A DNA stretch of 40,739 nucleotides from a virus. A program made the position numbers and the translations under genes. Below are positions 15,644 through 23,300 of this stretch, piece by piece (the stretch's first letter is position 1; the number at the start of each line of letters is the position of its first letter). The notes under the pieces are model-generated. The model had not been told where the DNA came from. It saw nothing but the letters and a program-made list of their open reading frames with translations, and made no database searches. The stretch spans positions 1 to 40,739 of IMG/VR virus record IMGVR_UViG_3300005295_000038. One strand, 5' to 3'.

Positions 15644-16141
15644 TCAGGTGTCCTTCCTACAGAGGAAGTAGTCCACATCCTTGATGTCCACTATGACGCC
15701 GCTGTACCCCGCGGGGCACGCTTCGGCGACGTCGCCTTGCGGACCCTGGGGCCCTTGCGGGCCACTCGGGCCGACTGGGCCCTGGTCACCTTGCGGTCCC
15801 GCGGGTCCGGGAATGCCCTGCGCCCCGGTTTCACCCGCTTGGCCCCTGGCACCAGGTTCGCCAGCAGGACCGACAGCTCCCGTCGGTCCTGTGGCCCCAA
15901 CTGCGCCAGACGGGCCCGTAGCTCCGTCCTTGCCGTCACGGCCATCCTTTCCGGCGACGCCGGTGTCGCCCTTGGGTCCTGCGACGGGGGTGCCGCCGAG
16001 GGACCGCACCTGTTGCGCGAGGGCGGTGCGGTCCCGTTCGGCGGTGTCGAGTCTGTCGGCGAGGCCGCGCCCGTAGACGATCGCGTAGGCGACGGCCACC
16101 CACAGGGCGATGACCGTAGTCCACCAACGGAGCGTCTTCAT
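15644..16141 (-). CDS. Membrane-anchored collagen-like protein
   Basis: A 165-aa protein. Residues ~4-24 ([21 protein letters not shown]) form a signal-anchor membrane helix. A short coiled-coil follows ([19 protein letters not shown]), then about 27 uninterrupted Gly-X-Y triplets (residues ~56-137). The C-terminal knob ([20 protein letters not shown]) has two cysteines. ATG 16141 overlaps the stop of the holin-like gene (ATGA). Collagen-like repeats usually occur in tail fibres; the membrane anchor and placement in the lysis cassette argue for a cell-envelope role instead. A frame 24 codons longer upstream is shadow inside the holin gene. Confidence 0.75.
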   Translation of the reverse strand: MKTLRWWTTVIALWVAVAYAIVYGRGLADRLDTAERDRTALAQQVRSLGGTPVAGPKGDTGVAGKDGRDGKDGATGPSGAVGATGPTGAVGPAGEPGARGQAGETGAQGIPGPAGPQGDQGPVGPSGPQGPQGPQGDVAEACPAGYSGVIVDIKDVDYFLCRKDT

Positions 16142-16380
16142 GGTGTCTTCCCCAGTACGAGGTACAGGACGATCCCCACGATGACAGGGCCGACGACTGC
16201 TGACCACACCCAACGGCTCATCGCGTCGAGCCGCGCCCGGTCCTCGGCCTGGTCTTTCGCAAGCCCCTCGAGCCGCAGGTCCAGGATCTCCTTGGTCACG
16301 TACTGCTCCTGACGTTGCAGGATGGTGCGTACGTCGGCCTGGAGGTCCCGGAGGAGCTCGGGAATGGTCGGCTCGTCCAT
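16138..16380 (-). CDS. Holin-like membrane protein
   Basis: An 80-aa protein: a charged N-terminal helix with [21 protein letters not shown] and [19 protein letters not shown], then a single C-terminal membrane helix (about residues 51-75, [21 protein letters not shown]). Proteins with a coiled-coil first and one C-terminal TM segment are frequent next to actinophage endolysins and are usually called holins or holin-associated. It lies six bases after the amidase stop. It could instead be a modulator of the r1t-like holin at 32292-32504. Confidence 0.65.
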   Translation of the reverse strand: MDEPTIPELLRDLQADVRTILQRQEQYVTKEILDLRLEGLAKDQAEDRARLDAMSRWVWSAVVGPVIVGIVLYLVLGKTP

Positions 16381-16386
16381 CCGGGG

Positions 16387-17484
16387 TTAGGCGGCCGGCC
16401 AGGACAGCATGACGAGCTGCGCATCGGTGACCGTGATGCCGGAGGCGGAGGACCCGGTCTTGAGGCGGAAGCTGAGCCGGTTGTAGACGCGGCCGGTGAT
16501 GGTGACGTTCACCTGGACGGGGAGCGCCGGGTTACCGCGGCCCTCGATTTCGTGCATGAACCCGGCGCCCGCGAAGGTACCGGTCTGGTCCTCCTCGGCG
16601 GGGTAGATCCACACGGTCTCGTTCTCGCCGAGCCCGACGATGCGGAAGCTGAGGGTGGCGACGTACTTGCCGCCGTCGAGGACGGTCTTGCCGCCGGCAC
16701 CGTGCTCGTTGCCTTCGTCGGTGTTCTCGCCGGTCCAGTAGATCGTCGTCTCGACGTCCTTGACGAGGGTGATGTCCTCGGTGCGGGAGAGGACGGAGAG
16801 GTTCGGGTCGGTCATGGGTGTCCCTGCCGGTACGGGCGCCGGGGTGGCGCCGGGGTTCCAGCCCGCCGGGTGGACGAGCCGCTCTGCGATCTTCGCACGT
16901 ACGGCCGGCATGGAGGGCATGCCGGGCCCGGCGGGGTCGGGCTTGTCGGAGGACCATTCGCGGTGCGCGATGCAGGACTTTTCGGTCCATCCGTAGTGGC
17001 GGGAGACGGCGGCGCAGAAACGCACCATGGCGTCGACCTGGACGGCGGGCCAAGGGTCCTTGCCGTCTCCGAGGTTGACGCACTCGGCGCCGTAGAAGTG
17101 GGCGTTGCCGTCGACGCCGTTGGAGTTGCCGTAGCGGGGCCGCGGGGGCGCGTCGTTGTAGCGCTCGTCGGTGACTGCCTGGAGGACGTCGGGGTCTCCG
17201 CCGCCGGCGTGGTTGGAGCGGCCTGCGCTGATCAGGTCGACGGTACCGTCCTTGTGGATGACGACGTGGCAGAGCGGCCCGGGGAGGTCGCTCATACCCG
17301 TACGGCAGAACTCGGTGGATCCCGATTCGCGGCCGGCGGTGTGGTGGAGCATGCTGCCGTTGATGCCGCCCCAGGCGCCCTTGTGGTTGCGGTTCCAGGT
17401 CCGCCAGGTGCCGACCTCGCGCACGTTCAGGCCCTCGGCGCGAAGTGCGTTGAGGAACTCGTCCGGGGTCATGGGTACAGCCAT
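16387..17484 (-). CDS. Endolysin: N-acetylmuramoyl-L-alanine amidase (PGRP type)
   Basis: A 365-aa protein cleaving the amide bond between muramic acid and L-alanine. Amidase_2/PGRP features: LHHTAG (H47-H48), NHAGGG (~91), YGAECVNLG (~131-139), and [13 protein letters not shown] with H174, K181 and D183 as likely zinc/catalytic residues. The first 210 residues form the catalytic domain. After a Pro/Ala linker, ~150 residues form an all-beta domain ([38 protein letters not shown]), not a known peptidoglycan-binding repeat, probably a wall-binding or jelly-roll module. It is the first gene of the late block. The SD is weak (AGGGACG). Confidence 0.88.
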   Translation of the reverse strand: MAVPMTPDEFLNALRAEGLNVREVGTWRTWNRNHKGAWGGINGSMLHHTAGRESGSTEFCRTGMSDLPGPLCHVVIHKDGTVDLISAGRSNHAGGGDPDVLQAVTDERYNDAPPRPRYGNSNGVDGNAHFYGAECVNLGDGKDPWPAVQVDAMVRFCAAVSRHYGWTEKSCIAHREWSSDKPDPAGPGMPSMPAVRAKIAERLVHPAGWNPGATPAPVPAGTPMTDPNLSVLSRTEDITLVKDVETTIYWTGENTDEGNEHGAGGKTVLDGGKYVATLSFRIVGLGENETVWIYPAEEDQTGTFAGAGFMHEIEGRGNPALPVQVNVTITGRVYNRLSFRLKTGSSASGITVTDAQLVMLSWPAA

Positions 17485-17590
17485 GCGATCACGTCCCTGT
17501 GTCGTAGTTCGACCCAGGATACGCAGGAACCCCCGCCACGGTGTGTGACGGGGGTTCCTGCTTGGCTCAACCCTCGGGAGCGGGGCCAGT
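17485..17590 (-). terminator. Early-operon terminator and late-operon start region
   Basis: A perfect 13-bp hairpin (GCAGGAACCCCCG, 17523-17535, with CGGGGGTTCCTGC, 17549-17561, 13-nt loop) lies between the last early minus gene and the endolysin. It is well placed to end the early transcript. Just after it on the minus strand is TATCCT (17521-17516), the same -10-like hexamer seen before the plus-strand HTH gene. It might mark the late promoter, but no -35 is clear, as expected if late transcription needs a phage activator. Confidence 0.65.
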
Positions 17591-17662
17591 CTAGTGGCTG
17601 TGGGGCTTCATCCACCATCCGCACTTGGCGCAGTACTCGTAAGTCTCGTCGACGGCGGTCAT
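17591..17662 (-). CDS. Tiny Cys/His protein, 23 aa
   Basis: This possible micro-gene encodes MTAVDETYEYCAKCGWWMKP, then HSH and a stop. ATG 17662 overlaps the stop of the 34-aa gene as TGATG, the same coupling used throughout the operon. The CxxC and HxH at the end would suit a single zinc knuckle. It is the last reading frame before the terminator. Its size makes the call tentative. Confidence 0.4.
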   Translation of the reverse strand: MTAVDETYEYCAKCGWWMKPHSH

Positions 17663-17766
17663 CACTTGCCTCCGATGATCCGGATGAGCGCTACCACCAT
17701 GGTGAGGACGACGATGCTCGCGGCGGCGACTCCTACCCAGAGGAGTGCGGTGAGTGCGGTCTCCAT
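17662..17766 (-). CDS. Tiny membrane protein, 34 aa
   Basis: It encodes METALTALLWVGVAAASIVV, then LTMVVALIRIIGGK: one hydrophobic helix of about 25 residues with a short positively charged end. ATG 17766 overlaps the upstream stop (TGATG). It is probably a single-pass inner-membrane peptide of unknown role. It belongs to a run of five membrane or small proteins at the end of this early operon. Confidence 0.55.
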   Translation of the reverse strand: METALTALLWVGVAAASIVVLTMVVALIRIIGGK

Positions 17767-18059
17767 CAGGTCCCTGTCTTTCGGTTGGGGTTGACGATCC
17801 ACCGGTTCGGGTGTCTCGGGTCTTTCACGATGCTGACCTGCGGTTCCTCCTCCGTAGCCCCTTCCGGGGCCGGTGGGGGAGCGGGGTTGGGTGCACGAGC
17901 CACCCACCATATGAGGGCCCAGGAGACGACCCAGATGACGATCACGAACACGTCCCGGGAGACGGCGTAGACGGCCGCTCCGGCGCCGGCGGCGCACATC
18001 GCCAGGACGCATCCGCCGCCGGCGCCGGAGGGCTCTTCGGGTTCTTCGGGGTCGCTCAC
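17766..18059 (-). CDS. Small two-pass membrane protein
   Basis: A 97-aa protein: an acidic Pro/Glu N-terminus (SDPEEPEEPSG), a hydrophobic region GCVLAMCAAGAGAAVYAVS, a second one VFVIVIWVVSWALIWWVA, then a Pro-rich linker and a basic tail (RWIVNPNRKTGT). GTG 18059 overlaps the upstream stop as GTGA. The family is unknown; the topology suggests a cell-membrane protein made early, such as a superinfection-exclusion candidate, but that is only inference. Confidence 0.55.
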   Translation of the reverse strand: MSDPEEPEEPSGAGGGCVLAMCAAGAGAAVYAVSRDVFVIVIWVVSWALIWWVARAPNPAPPPAPEGATEEEPQVSIVKDPRHPNRWIVNPNRKTGT

Positions 18060-18295
18060 GAGAACCTGCACTCTCCATCGTGGCCCAGCAGTAGACCGCA
18101 CGGGTCGTCGTCCCGTGTGTAGCCCTCGCAGTACAGAACGGGGATTTCGAACCCGATTCCGCGAAGCGCGGCCCTCAGGGTGTCGGTATCGGGACCGGGG
18201 TTCACGGCCGCGTGAGTGGCCATGGTGTGACGGACCGCCTCCAGCAACCTCTTGTTGAGTTGATGCTCCTGAGCGTCGTAGAACTCACTGCTCAC
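18056..18295 (-). CDS. Hypothetical small soluble protein
   Basis: A 79-aa protein: SSEFYDAQEHQLNKRLLEAV helix, then an LRAALRGIGFEI segment and a C-terminal CEGYTRDDDPCGLLLGHDGECRF with three cysteines and a His in a zinc-ribbon-like spacing. GTG 18295 overlaps the upstream stop (GTGA). C..GHDGEC patterns recur in actinophage and Streptomyces small proteins. Function unknown. Confidence 0.55.
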   Translation of the reverse strand: MSSEFYDAQEHQLNKRLLEAVRHTMATHAAVNPGPDTDTLRAALRGIGFEIPVLYCEGYTRDDDPCGLLLGHDGECRFS

Positions 18296-18798
18296 GCCAT
18301 GGCTCCGATCGTCATCTCGCCCACCCAGTTGAGGCCGAGCGCCAGGGGCCCGGCCAGGGCCCCGCCGACCGTGGCGGAGGTTCCGAGGCAGAGCCCGCAC
18401 CATACGCCCCGCTTGACGGCCGGGCCGCTGGGCCTGAACTTGACGATCGCGACTACCACGAAGGTGAGCAGGACCATGGCCCAGTTGGCGAACCGGCTGA
18501 GCTGGAGCGGGGCGCCTGCGGCAGTCTGGCCGGGGGCGTCACCGACTCCGACCCAGATGGCAGCGTCGCCGAGCCAGTTGGACGCCCACAGCGCGGTGTC
18601 GAACGCCCAACCGATCAGGCCCATGGTGGTGAGGATGCCCAGGATGCCGTAGGCGGCTCCGAGGAGGAACGGGAGCCAGTCCCCGGCGAATGCCGCCGGG
18701 TGCTTTTTCAGCTTGTCGAGCCCGGGGAACCACTCGATTCCGTGCCAAAGCAGGACACCGAGTCCGATGAGCACACCGCCGGCAGTGACGTTGATCAT
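18292..18798 (-). CDS. Multi-pass membrane protein
   Basis: A 168-aa protein with about four hydrophobic segments (VTAGGVLIGLGVLLWHG; WLPFLLGAAYGILGILTTMG; WAMVLLTFVVVAIVKF; VWCGLCLGTSATVGGALAGP). ATG 18798 overlaps the upstream stop (ATGA). The topology and small-protein neighbours recall the spd-type membrane proteins of Streptomyces plasmids and phages encoded next to DUF2637 proteins. A direct role is unknown. Confidence 0.6.
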   Translation of the reverse strand: MINVTAGGVLIGLGVLLWHGIEWFPGLDKLKKHPAAFAGDWLPFLLGAAYGILGILTTMGLIGWAFDTALWASNWLGDAAIWVGVGDAPGQTAAGAPLQLSRFANWAMVLLTFVVVAIVKFRPSGPAVKRGVWCGLCLGTSATVGGALAGPLALGLNWVGEMTIGAMA

Positions 18799-19028
18799 GG
18801 TCGCCTCCCGAGGATGAGGGCCCGGTTGTGGATGGCGCGCCAGTCGGGGCGGTCGCGCCATCCGACGAGGAACAGGAACCGGACGTCGGAGCGGAGCGGA
18901 GCCAGGGTCTCGACGCCGCGCACGTAGCGGACGGGCCCGTCGTGCGGAGCGATGCCCTTGGCCGTACACCAGATGAGGAACGCGTTGTAGTTCTGGGCCA
19001 CGACGTAGAGGGGGTCAGAGGTGCTCAC
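18795..19028 (-). CDS. Small conserved-looking early protein
   Basis: A 77-aa protein: STSDPLYVVAQNYNAFLIWC, then PVRYVRGVETLAPLRSDVRFLFLVGWRDRPD and a basic C-terminus RALILGRRP. GTG 19028 overlaps the stop of the DUF2637-like gene (GTGA), and its own stop overlaps the next ATG (ATGA). The alternating 'vryv.....l......v..l.lvGW' pattern looks like a small alpha/beta fold. No function can be named. Confidence 0.55.
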   Translation of the reverse strand: MSTSDPLYVVAQNYNAFLIWCTAKGIAPHDGPVRYVRGVETLAPLRSDVRFLFLVGWRDRPDWRAIHNRALILGRRP

Positions 19029-19798
19029 GACTTGACCGTCCTCTCGTGCTCGACGTACTTCAAGAGCCGGGACGCGCGGGCCTGGCCAACGCTGGCGTAC
19101 TCCTTGAGGCCCCGCACCGTACCCGTACCCGCGTCCGCCAGGTACTCGCGGGCGAGTTCGAGGTACGCGAGGTCTCCCGCTTCGAGTACGGGTGCACTCG
19201 CGGGTCCGGGTTCGTACCCGTCCGGGAGGTCGGGTACGGGTGCGAGGTGGGGTACGGGGTACTCGTCGCTCATCCAGGCGGGTACGTGCGCGGGTACGGA
19301 GGCGAGTACGTGCACCCGGTCGGCGCAGTTCACCGGCCCCTCGTACTCGTGTACTCCGTCGCACCCGTCCAGGTGGTACCCGGGGGTCCAGGCCGGTACC
19401 TCGGGTGCACTCACCGCACCCGGGGCCTGTACCTCCTGTATCTGCGGCGTACTCGGGGCCGCACCCGCGTGTACCCGTAGGACATGACCGCGCCACACGA
19501 GGAGGGGTGCGAGTGCCCCCACGGCCGCGAGTACGGCCCAGTTCACGGGGAGTACGTCCTGCGCGACCAGGATGGACGCGACGTTGGCCGCGACCATGAC
19601 GAGTACGGCGGGGAGTACGTCCTTGTGTTTCTGGAGTGCGCGGATCACGTACAGATCCAGTGCACCGGGTACGGAGCACGCGACGGACCAGTGCAGGCCG
19701 GTGGCGGCCGCAAGGCTGTACTCCGCGTGTGCCGTGGCCACGAGTGCGCACCCGAGCTGCGCCCACAGGATCCAGTCCTGGCGAGTACGCGTACTCAT
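19025..19798 (-). CDS. DUF2637/SpdB-like membrane protein with C-terminal winged-helix, GTAC-rich gene
   Basis: A 257-aa protein. Four hydrophobic segments in the first ~105 residues (WAQLGCALVATAHAEYSLA; SVACSVPGALDLYVI; LPAVLVMVAANVASILV; AVLAAVGALAPLLVW) match the DUF2637 type found in Streptomyces plasmid-spread proteins and phages. A long Pro/Ala/His linker follows, then a winged-helix-like end (~205-257: TVRGLKEYASVGQARASRLLKYV). The DNA is exceptional: about 30 GTAC tetramers in 774 bp, many created by rare choices such as GTA-C and GGT-ACG across codons. Start 19798 overlaps the upstream stop (ATGA). Confidence 0.65.
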   Translation of the reverse strand: MSTRTRQDWILWAQLGCALVATAHAEYSLAAATGLHWSVACSVPGALDLYVIRALQKHKDVLPAVLVMVAANVASILVAQDVLPVNWAVLAAVGALAPLLVWRGHVLRVHAGAAPSTPQIQEVQAPGAVSAPEVPAWTPGYHLDGCDGVHEYEGPVNCADRVHVLASVPAHVPAWMSDEYPVPHLAPVPDLPDGYEPGPASAPVLEAGDLAYLELAREYLADAGTGTVRGLKEYASVGQARASRLLKYVEHERTVKS

Positions 19799-20409
19799 GG
19801 CGTACTCGTGGGACGGGTACGGGCGCACCCGCACCTGCTCTTCCCGAGAATGGCCCTGCACCCGTCGTGCTCGTCGTGAAACAGGATGCCGTGCCCGCAG
19901 CCGGTGCAGAACGCATTGCGGTGATCCCGCCAGTTACCTCCGCAGCCCCCGCACCTGGCGTCCGAGTGCGCATGAAGGGGTTGCACGAGCGGGCACGGGT
20001 CCGGCTCGGGGTGCCCGACGTCGCGGGGCTCGGGGTCCGGTTCGCCGTGCTCGAAGTGCTGCGCGGCGCCGGGGAACGCCGGGCACCCGGGGACGGTGCA
20101 CAGCCGGGCCGCGACGGCGTCCTCATAGCGGGCCTGCGGGCTCAGGTGGAGCGCCATGACCTCGGTGGCGGCCTGGGTGGCGATGGCGCGGACGTCGGCG
20201 GGGGTGAGGGGCATCGCGCGCACCGGGAACCCCTGGCTCAGCCACTGGTCGATTTCGTCACGCAGGGACCTGGCTTCCCGCCTACTCAGCTGCACCGGCA
20301 CGCGGTCCGAGTTGCTGGCGTGCCCGATGCGAACGCGGATGTAGTCGTTGGTCGCCGCGACGGACAACTCGTATCCGTCATCGTCGGTGTGTGCGAACAG
20401 GTAGCCCAT
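19795..20409 (-). CDS. Early protein with C-terminal zinc-ribbon-like cysteines
   Basis: A 204-aa protein. Residues ~1-60 form a beta-rich domain (YLFAHTDDDGYELSVAATND; VPVQLSRREARSLRDEIDQW). The C-terminal ~90 are Cys/His-rich: CTVPGCPAF, then CGGCGGNW.DH, FCTGCGHGILFHDEHDGC and SRCGCA. It may bind two or more zinc ions. It could be a nucleic-acid-binding adaptor in the replication operon. ATG 20409 overlaps the nuclease stop (TGATG). No named family is recognised. Confidence 0.6.
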   Translation of the reverse strand: MGYLFAHTDDDGYELSVAATNDYIRVRIGHASNSDRVPVQLSRREARSLRDEIDQWLSQGFPVRAMPLTPADVRAIATQAATEVMALHLSPQARYEDAVAARLCTVPGCPAFPGAAQHFEHGEPDPEPRDVGHPEPDPCPLVQPLHAHSDARCGGCGGNWRDHRNAFCTGCGHGILFHDEHDGCRAILGKSRCGCARTRPTSTP

Positions 20410-20795
20410 CACTTCTCCTCTCCGGGCGCCCACGGCACCCAATCTTTGGGCCCGGGGCCCGTCAGTTCGCGGTACAGGATCGTCTTGCGGCGTGCGTTGT
20501 TCGGGTCCTGGGCTCGGTAGGCGACAACCGGCAGGGCCCCTGCCCGGAGGGCGAGGTCCTGCACAGCGAGTCGCTCGGCCGGCGGGATGACCGGGTTGGT
20601 GATCTTGCACTGGATGAAGAGCAGGTCAGCGTCCGGCTGTGCTCCGCACTCGTAGGTGCGGAGCGGACCCACCGCCACGACGTCCACGGCGCCGCGCGAG
20701 CCGGAGGATCGCAGGCACGTGTACCCGTGCTCCTCCAGCGCATGCATGACATCCAGCTCGAACTGGGCACCCTGGCGTGTGGTGTTACGCGCCAC
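20409..20795 (-). CDS. Holliday-junction-resolvase-like nuclease (PD-(D/E)XK)
   Basis: A 128-aa protein. RQGAQFELDVMHALEEHG near the start, then SGSRGAVDVVAVG with D at ~41, then LLFIQCKITN form the E...D...Q-C-K arrangement of archaeal Hjc-type and phage PD-(D/E)XK resolvases. The usual (D/E)xK is represented by QCK. It would resolve branched DNA before packaging or act in recombination with the helicase. Start GTG 20795 (VARNTTRQG) was preferred because an upstream ATG frame overlaps a separate 38-aa membrane gene. The SD is weak. Confidence 0.65.
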   Translation of the reverse strand: MARNTTRQGAQFELDVMHALEEHGYTCLRSSGSRGAVDVVAVGPLRTYECGAQPDADLLFIQCKITNPVIPPAERLAVQDLALRAGALPVVAYRAQDPNNARRKTILYRELTGPGPKDWVPWAPGEEK

Positions 20796-20901
20796 GGTTG
20801 CGCCGCCTGTCTTCCCGGCGCTGCGAGAAACGGCCCATGTGGAACAAAAAGGCCCCCGATACGACATTGGCCACGATGCGCACCCAGTCCCAGTCAGCCA
20901 C
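20785..20901 (-). CDS. Tiny membrane protein, 38 aa
   Basis: It encodes VADWDWVRIVANVVSGAFLF, then a highly basic tail (RFSQRREDRRRNRGA). GTG 20901 overlaps the stop of the 66-aa gene (within 8 nt), and its end overlaps the nuclease start by 11 nt. A short hydrophobic helix plus positive C-terminus is typical of small phage membrane peptides. It fills a gap otherwise lacking a gene. Confidence 0.5.
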   Translation of the reverse strand: MADWDWVRIVANVVSGAFLFHMGRFSQRREDRRRNRGA

Positions 20902-21094
20902 GGTCGTCGCCCCGGTCGACGATGTCGATGGGCGCGTCCTCGGCGTTGAGCTGCTCCAGGTGACGGCGCTCGGAGCGGGCCAGGAGGCCGTCCCAGAGCA
21001 CCTCCATGAACGTCCAGACGCCGGAGAAAATGATGCCGGCGGCCACCATCCAGAGGACGACGTAGTACCAGGGGATTCCGAACACGATGATCAC
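20894..21094 (-). CDS. Small single-pass membrane protein
   Basis: A 66-aa protein with a long hydrophobic stretch (IPWYYVVLWMVAAGIIFSGVW, residues ~6-28) and a charged cytoplasmic tail (RSERRHLEQLNAED). GTG 21094 follows an AAGGAGA SD with 4-nt spacing, and is the first gene after the promoter at 21171-21208. The frame continuing upstream reads through the promoter and is shadow. It is an early-expressed membrane protein of unknown role. Confidence 0.6.
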   Translation of the reverse strand: MIIVFGIPWYYVVLWMVAAGIIFSGVWTFMEVLWDGLLARSERRHLEQLNAEDAPIDIVDRGDDRG

Positions 21095-21130
21095 TTGTCT
21101 CCTTGTTGGGGTTGGTGCGGAGCGCCCCGG

Positions 21131-21147
21131 GCCCGATTCGATCGGGC
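21131..21147. promoter_or_regulatory. Palindrome in early leader
   Basis: A perfect 7-3-7 inverted repeat (GCCCGAT-TCG-ATCGGGC) lies between the early promoter and the 66-aa gene. It could be an operator or a weak RNA hairpin. Confidence 0.4.
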
Positions 21148-21170
21148 GCCGTCGCGGTGTGACCGGGGCC

Positions 21171-21208
21171 GATGACTTAAGTAAAGCGGTTCTCGGTAGG
21201 GGTGTCAA
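21171..21208 (-). promoter_or_regulatory. Early promoter, copy 3
   Basis: On the minus strand TTGACA (21208-21203), 17 nt, then TTTACTTAAGTCATC. It matches the two other copies (23984-24022 and 28708-28745) over the -10 block and following bases. It would transcribe 21094 downward and lies just beyond the helicase stop. Confidence 0.75.
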
Positions 21209-21214
21209 CCCCTG

Positions 21215-22909
21215 TCAGACGTAGTGGTCGACGATCTGCCCGAACTTCACCAGGTCAATCGCGTCCGCCACCTGGCCGCGGTCCATCCCCGCGACGTCGA
21301 TCCCGAGGCTGTATGCGTAGTCGAGCTGCGCCTGAGTCGGCTCGCTCTTCCGCCACCGGGCCGAGCGCTGCACCGAGAACTCCGAGTAGTCCTCCGCCAC
21401 AGCCTCACCCCACGCCATCGCCTCCCCGATGCTCAGGCCCAGGTACTGGGTCCGCTCCATTCGCTTGCCCTCGGTGAGGGTGCCGACGTCCCACAGACCG
21501 GACTGACCCAGGGTGGGCCACAGGAACACGCGGGTCTTGCCGCAGGCGATGAACAGGACGCCCTTGGGAGTCCTGTTCCACACCTTGTCCGAGGCGGCGA
21601 ACGCGTCCACGTCGCGCACCTTCAACTCGAAGGCGAGAGAGCCGGCCGGAACCAGCTTGTTCTGGGCCTCCGCCTCCCGTACGACGGCCTCTGCAAGAGA
21701 CTCACCCTCTTGCAGGGACCCGACCGCGCCGGGCTCCAGGTCGATCAGGGTCCGCAGCTTGTTCGAAGAGGCCCCGACGAGGTCCAGGACGAGTGCCTCC
21801 CGCTTGCCGGGCCAGGGCCGCAGCACGCGGCCTACCATCTGCGTGTACAGCGGCGCGGACTGGGTGGGCCGGGCAATGACGGCAACCTCCGCCCACGGGG
21901 CATCGAAGCCCTCGGTGAGGACCATGCAGCTGACGAGCACCTGGCAGCGGCCCTGACGGTAGCGTTCGTAAATCTCCCGCCGGTCGTCCCGGGGCGTGTT
22001 CCCGTCAACGGGGATCGCCACGATGCCCGCGTCCAGGAGCGCCTTGGAGGCCGCTACGGCCGTCTCCACGGTCGGCGTGAACACGATGCCCTGCCGGTCC
22101 CCAGCGTGCTCTTTGTAGGCGTTGGCGATGACGGTGTCGAACTTGGACTCCATCAGGGCGTCGCCGAGGGCTGCGGCCTGCCAGTCGCCCATGCCGACCT
22201 TGACGCCGGCAAGGGACAGGCTCTCCAGGTCGATTCGCTTCGTACGGACGTCGGTGAGGTGCCCTTTGGAGATCAGGTTCAGGATGGATCGCTGGTAAAC
22301 GACGTCGTCCCAGACCTTGCCGAGTCCCCGCTTGTCGCCGCGGGCCATGGTGGCCGTGACGCCGAGCTGGAGCGCGTTCGGGAACGCGTCGTAGATCTTG
22401 CCGTACGAGACGGCGGCAGCGTGGTGGCACTCGTCCGTGATGATCAGCCCGACGTCGCCGAGCCGGCCGCCGGGGCGGGTGCCGTTGGGTGCAACGGTGC
22501 CCTGGCGCTCCTTGAGGAGCTTGAGGCGCCGGGAGGAGGCCAGGGTCTGCACCGAGCAGACCATGACGTCCGCGTCGATGTCGTTGTCCCCGGCCTTGAC
22601 CTTGCCGACGTTGACGTCCGGCATGACGGAACGCAGTTTGGCGATCGCCTGATCGACGAGCTCGTCACGGTGGGCGAGGATGATGACGCGCTTGCCCACG
22701 TCCCACGCTCCAGGTATGACCTGTGTCGTACCGATCGGAATCACAGGGGTCTGAACCGCCATGAACTCCTTGACCAGGGCCGAGAACACCACGGTCTTCC
22801 CCGCGCCGGTCGGCAGCACGATCGCCGGCCGGCGCATGCCGTCGGCCCACGCCTTGAACACGGCGTCAATGGCCTCGCGCTGATAGTCGCGCAGCTTGAT
22901 CGCGGTCAC
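21215..22909 (-). CDS. Superfamily 2 DECH-box helicase
   Basis: A 564-aa protein. RDYQREAIDAVF (Q-like motif), Walker A LPTGAGKT (~32-39), DECH box ITDECHHAAA (~157-165), TATMARGDKRGLGK, and motif VI QMVGRVLRPWPGK identify an SF2 helicase of the RecG/RAD25-like DEAD/DECH group. A C-terminal extension (from ~455) with ARWRKSEPTQAQLDYAYSLG may bind DNA. It is likely to remodel forks or recombination intermediates. GTG 22909 overlaps the upstream stop (GTGA). It is cotranscribed with the regulator at 23617-23967. Confidence 0.85.
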   Translation of the reverse strand: MTAIKLRDYQREAIDAVFKAWADGMRRPAIVLPTGAGKTVVFSALVKEFMAVQTPVIPIGTTQVIPGAWDVGKRVIILAHRDELVDQAIAKLRSVMPDVNVGKVKAGDNDIDADVMVCSVQTLASSRRLKLLKERQGTVAPNGTRPGGRLGDVGLIITDECHHAAAVSYGKIYDAFPNALQLGVTATMARGDKRGLGKVWDDVVYQRSILNLISKGHLTDVRTKRIDLESLSLAGVKVGMGDWQAAALGDALMESKFDTVIANAYKEHAGDRQGIVFTPTVETAVAASKALLDAGIVAIPVDGNTPRDDRREIYERYRQGRCQVLVSCMVLTEGFDAPWAEVAVIARPTQSAPLYTQMVGRVLRPWPGKREALVLDLVGASSNKLRTLIDLEPGAVGSLQEGESLAEAVVREAEAQNKLVPAGSLAFELKVRDVDAFAASDKVWNRTPKGVLFIACGKTRVFLWPTLGQSGLWDVGTLTEGKRMERTQYLGLSIGEAMAWGEAVAEDYSEFSVQRSARWRKSEPTQAQLDYAYSLGIDVAGMDRGQVADAIDLVKFGQIVDHYV

Positions 22910-23082
22910 GGCAGCACCACCTCCCACGGTTCGTCCTCGCACGGCGGCTCCATGATGTAGATGTCGGCACCGACGGCCAGGTGGAAGCCGCCCTTGAAGG
23001 GCTGGATGGACACCTCGACTCCCGCCTGTTCGATTTCGTTCAGCAGCGCGCCGAGCTTGTCGGCCGCCTCCTGTTCGGTCAC
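22906..23082 (-). CDS. Small acidic early protein
   Basis: A 58-aa protein: TEQEAADKLGALLNEIEQAG (helix), then VEVSIQPFKGGFHLAVGADI (beta hairpin), then EPPCEDEPWEVVLP. GTG 23082 overlaps the upstream stop, and the end overlaps the helicase GTG. Acidic, with a possible helicase-partner role by coupling alone; family not recognised. Confidence 0.55.
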   Translation of the reverse strand: MTEQEAADKLGALLNEIEQAGVEVSIQPFKGGFHLAVGADIYIMEPPCEDEPWEVVLP

Positions 23083-23300
23083 TGGTCCCTCTCCTCGACG
23101 GTCTCGGACGCCCACCACATCGAGCTGATGTGGCATCCGGGGTGCTCCTGACAGAACCGGTGCGTGCACTGGTCCTCAAAGGCGCCCCGGACGATGTCGC
23201 TGTCGTGGGTCATCTCGTCCACCCGGGCCCGCATACACGGCGTACCGCCGGTCTCCGGCTCCCCGATGATGGTCAGCGTCCACAACTGTCTCGTGGTCAC
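23079..23300 (-). CDS. Small Cys/His-containing early protein
   Basis: A 73-aa protein: TTRQLWTLTIIGEPETGGTP, then CMRARVDEMTH and CTHRFCQEHPGCHISSMWW. The CTHRFCQEHPGCH cluster has the look of a zinc-binding loop. GTG 23300 overlaps the upstream stop (GTGA), and the end overlaps the next GTG. Function unknown. Confidence 0.55.
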   Translation of the reverse strand: MTTRQLWTLTIIGEPETGGTPCMRARVDEMTHDSDIVRGAFEDQCTHRFCQEHPGCHISSMWWASETVEERDQ

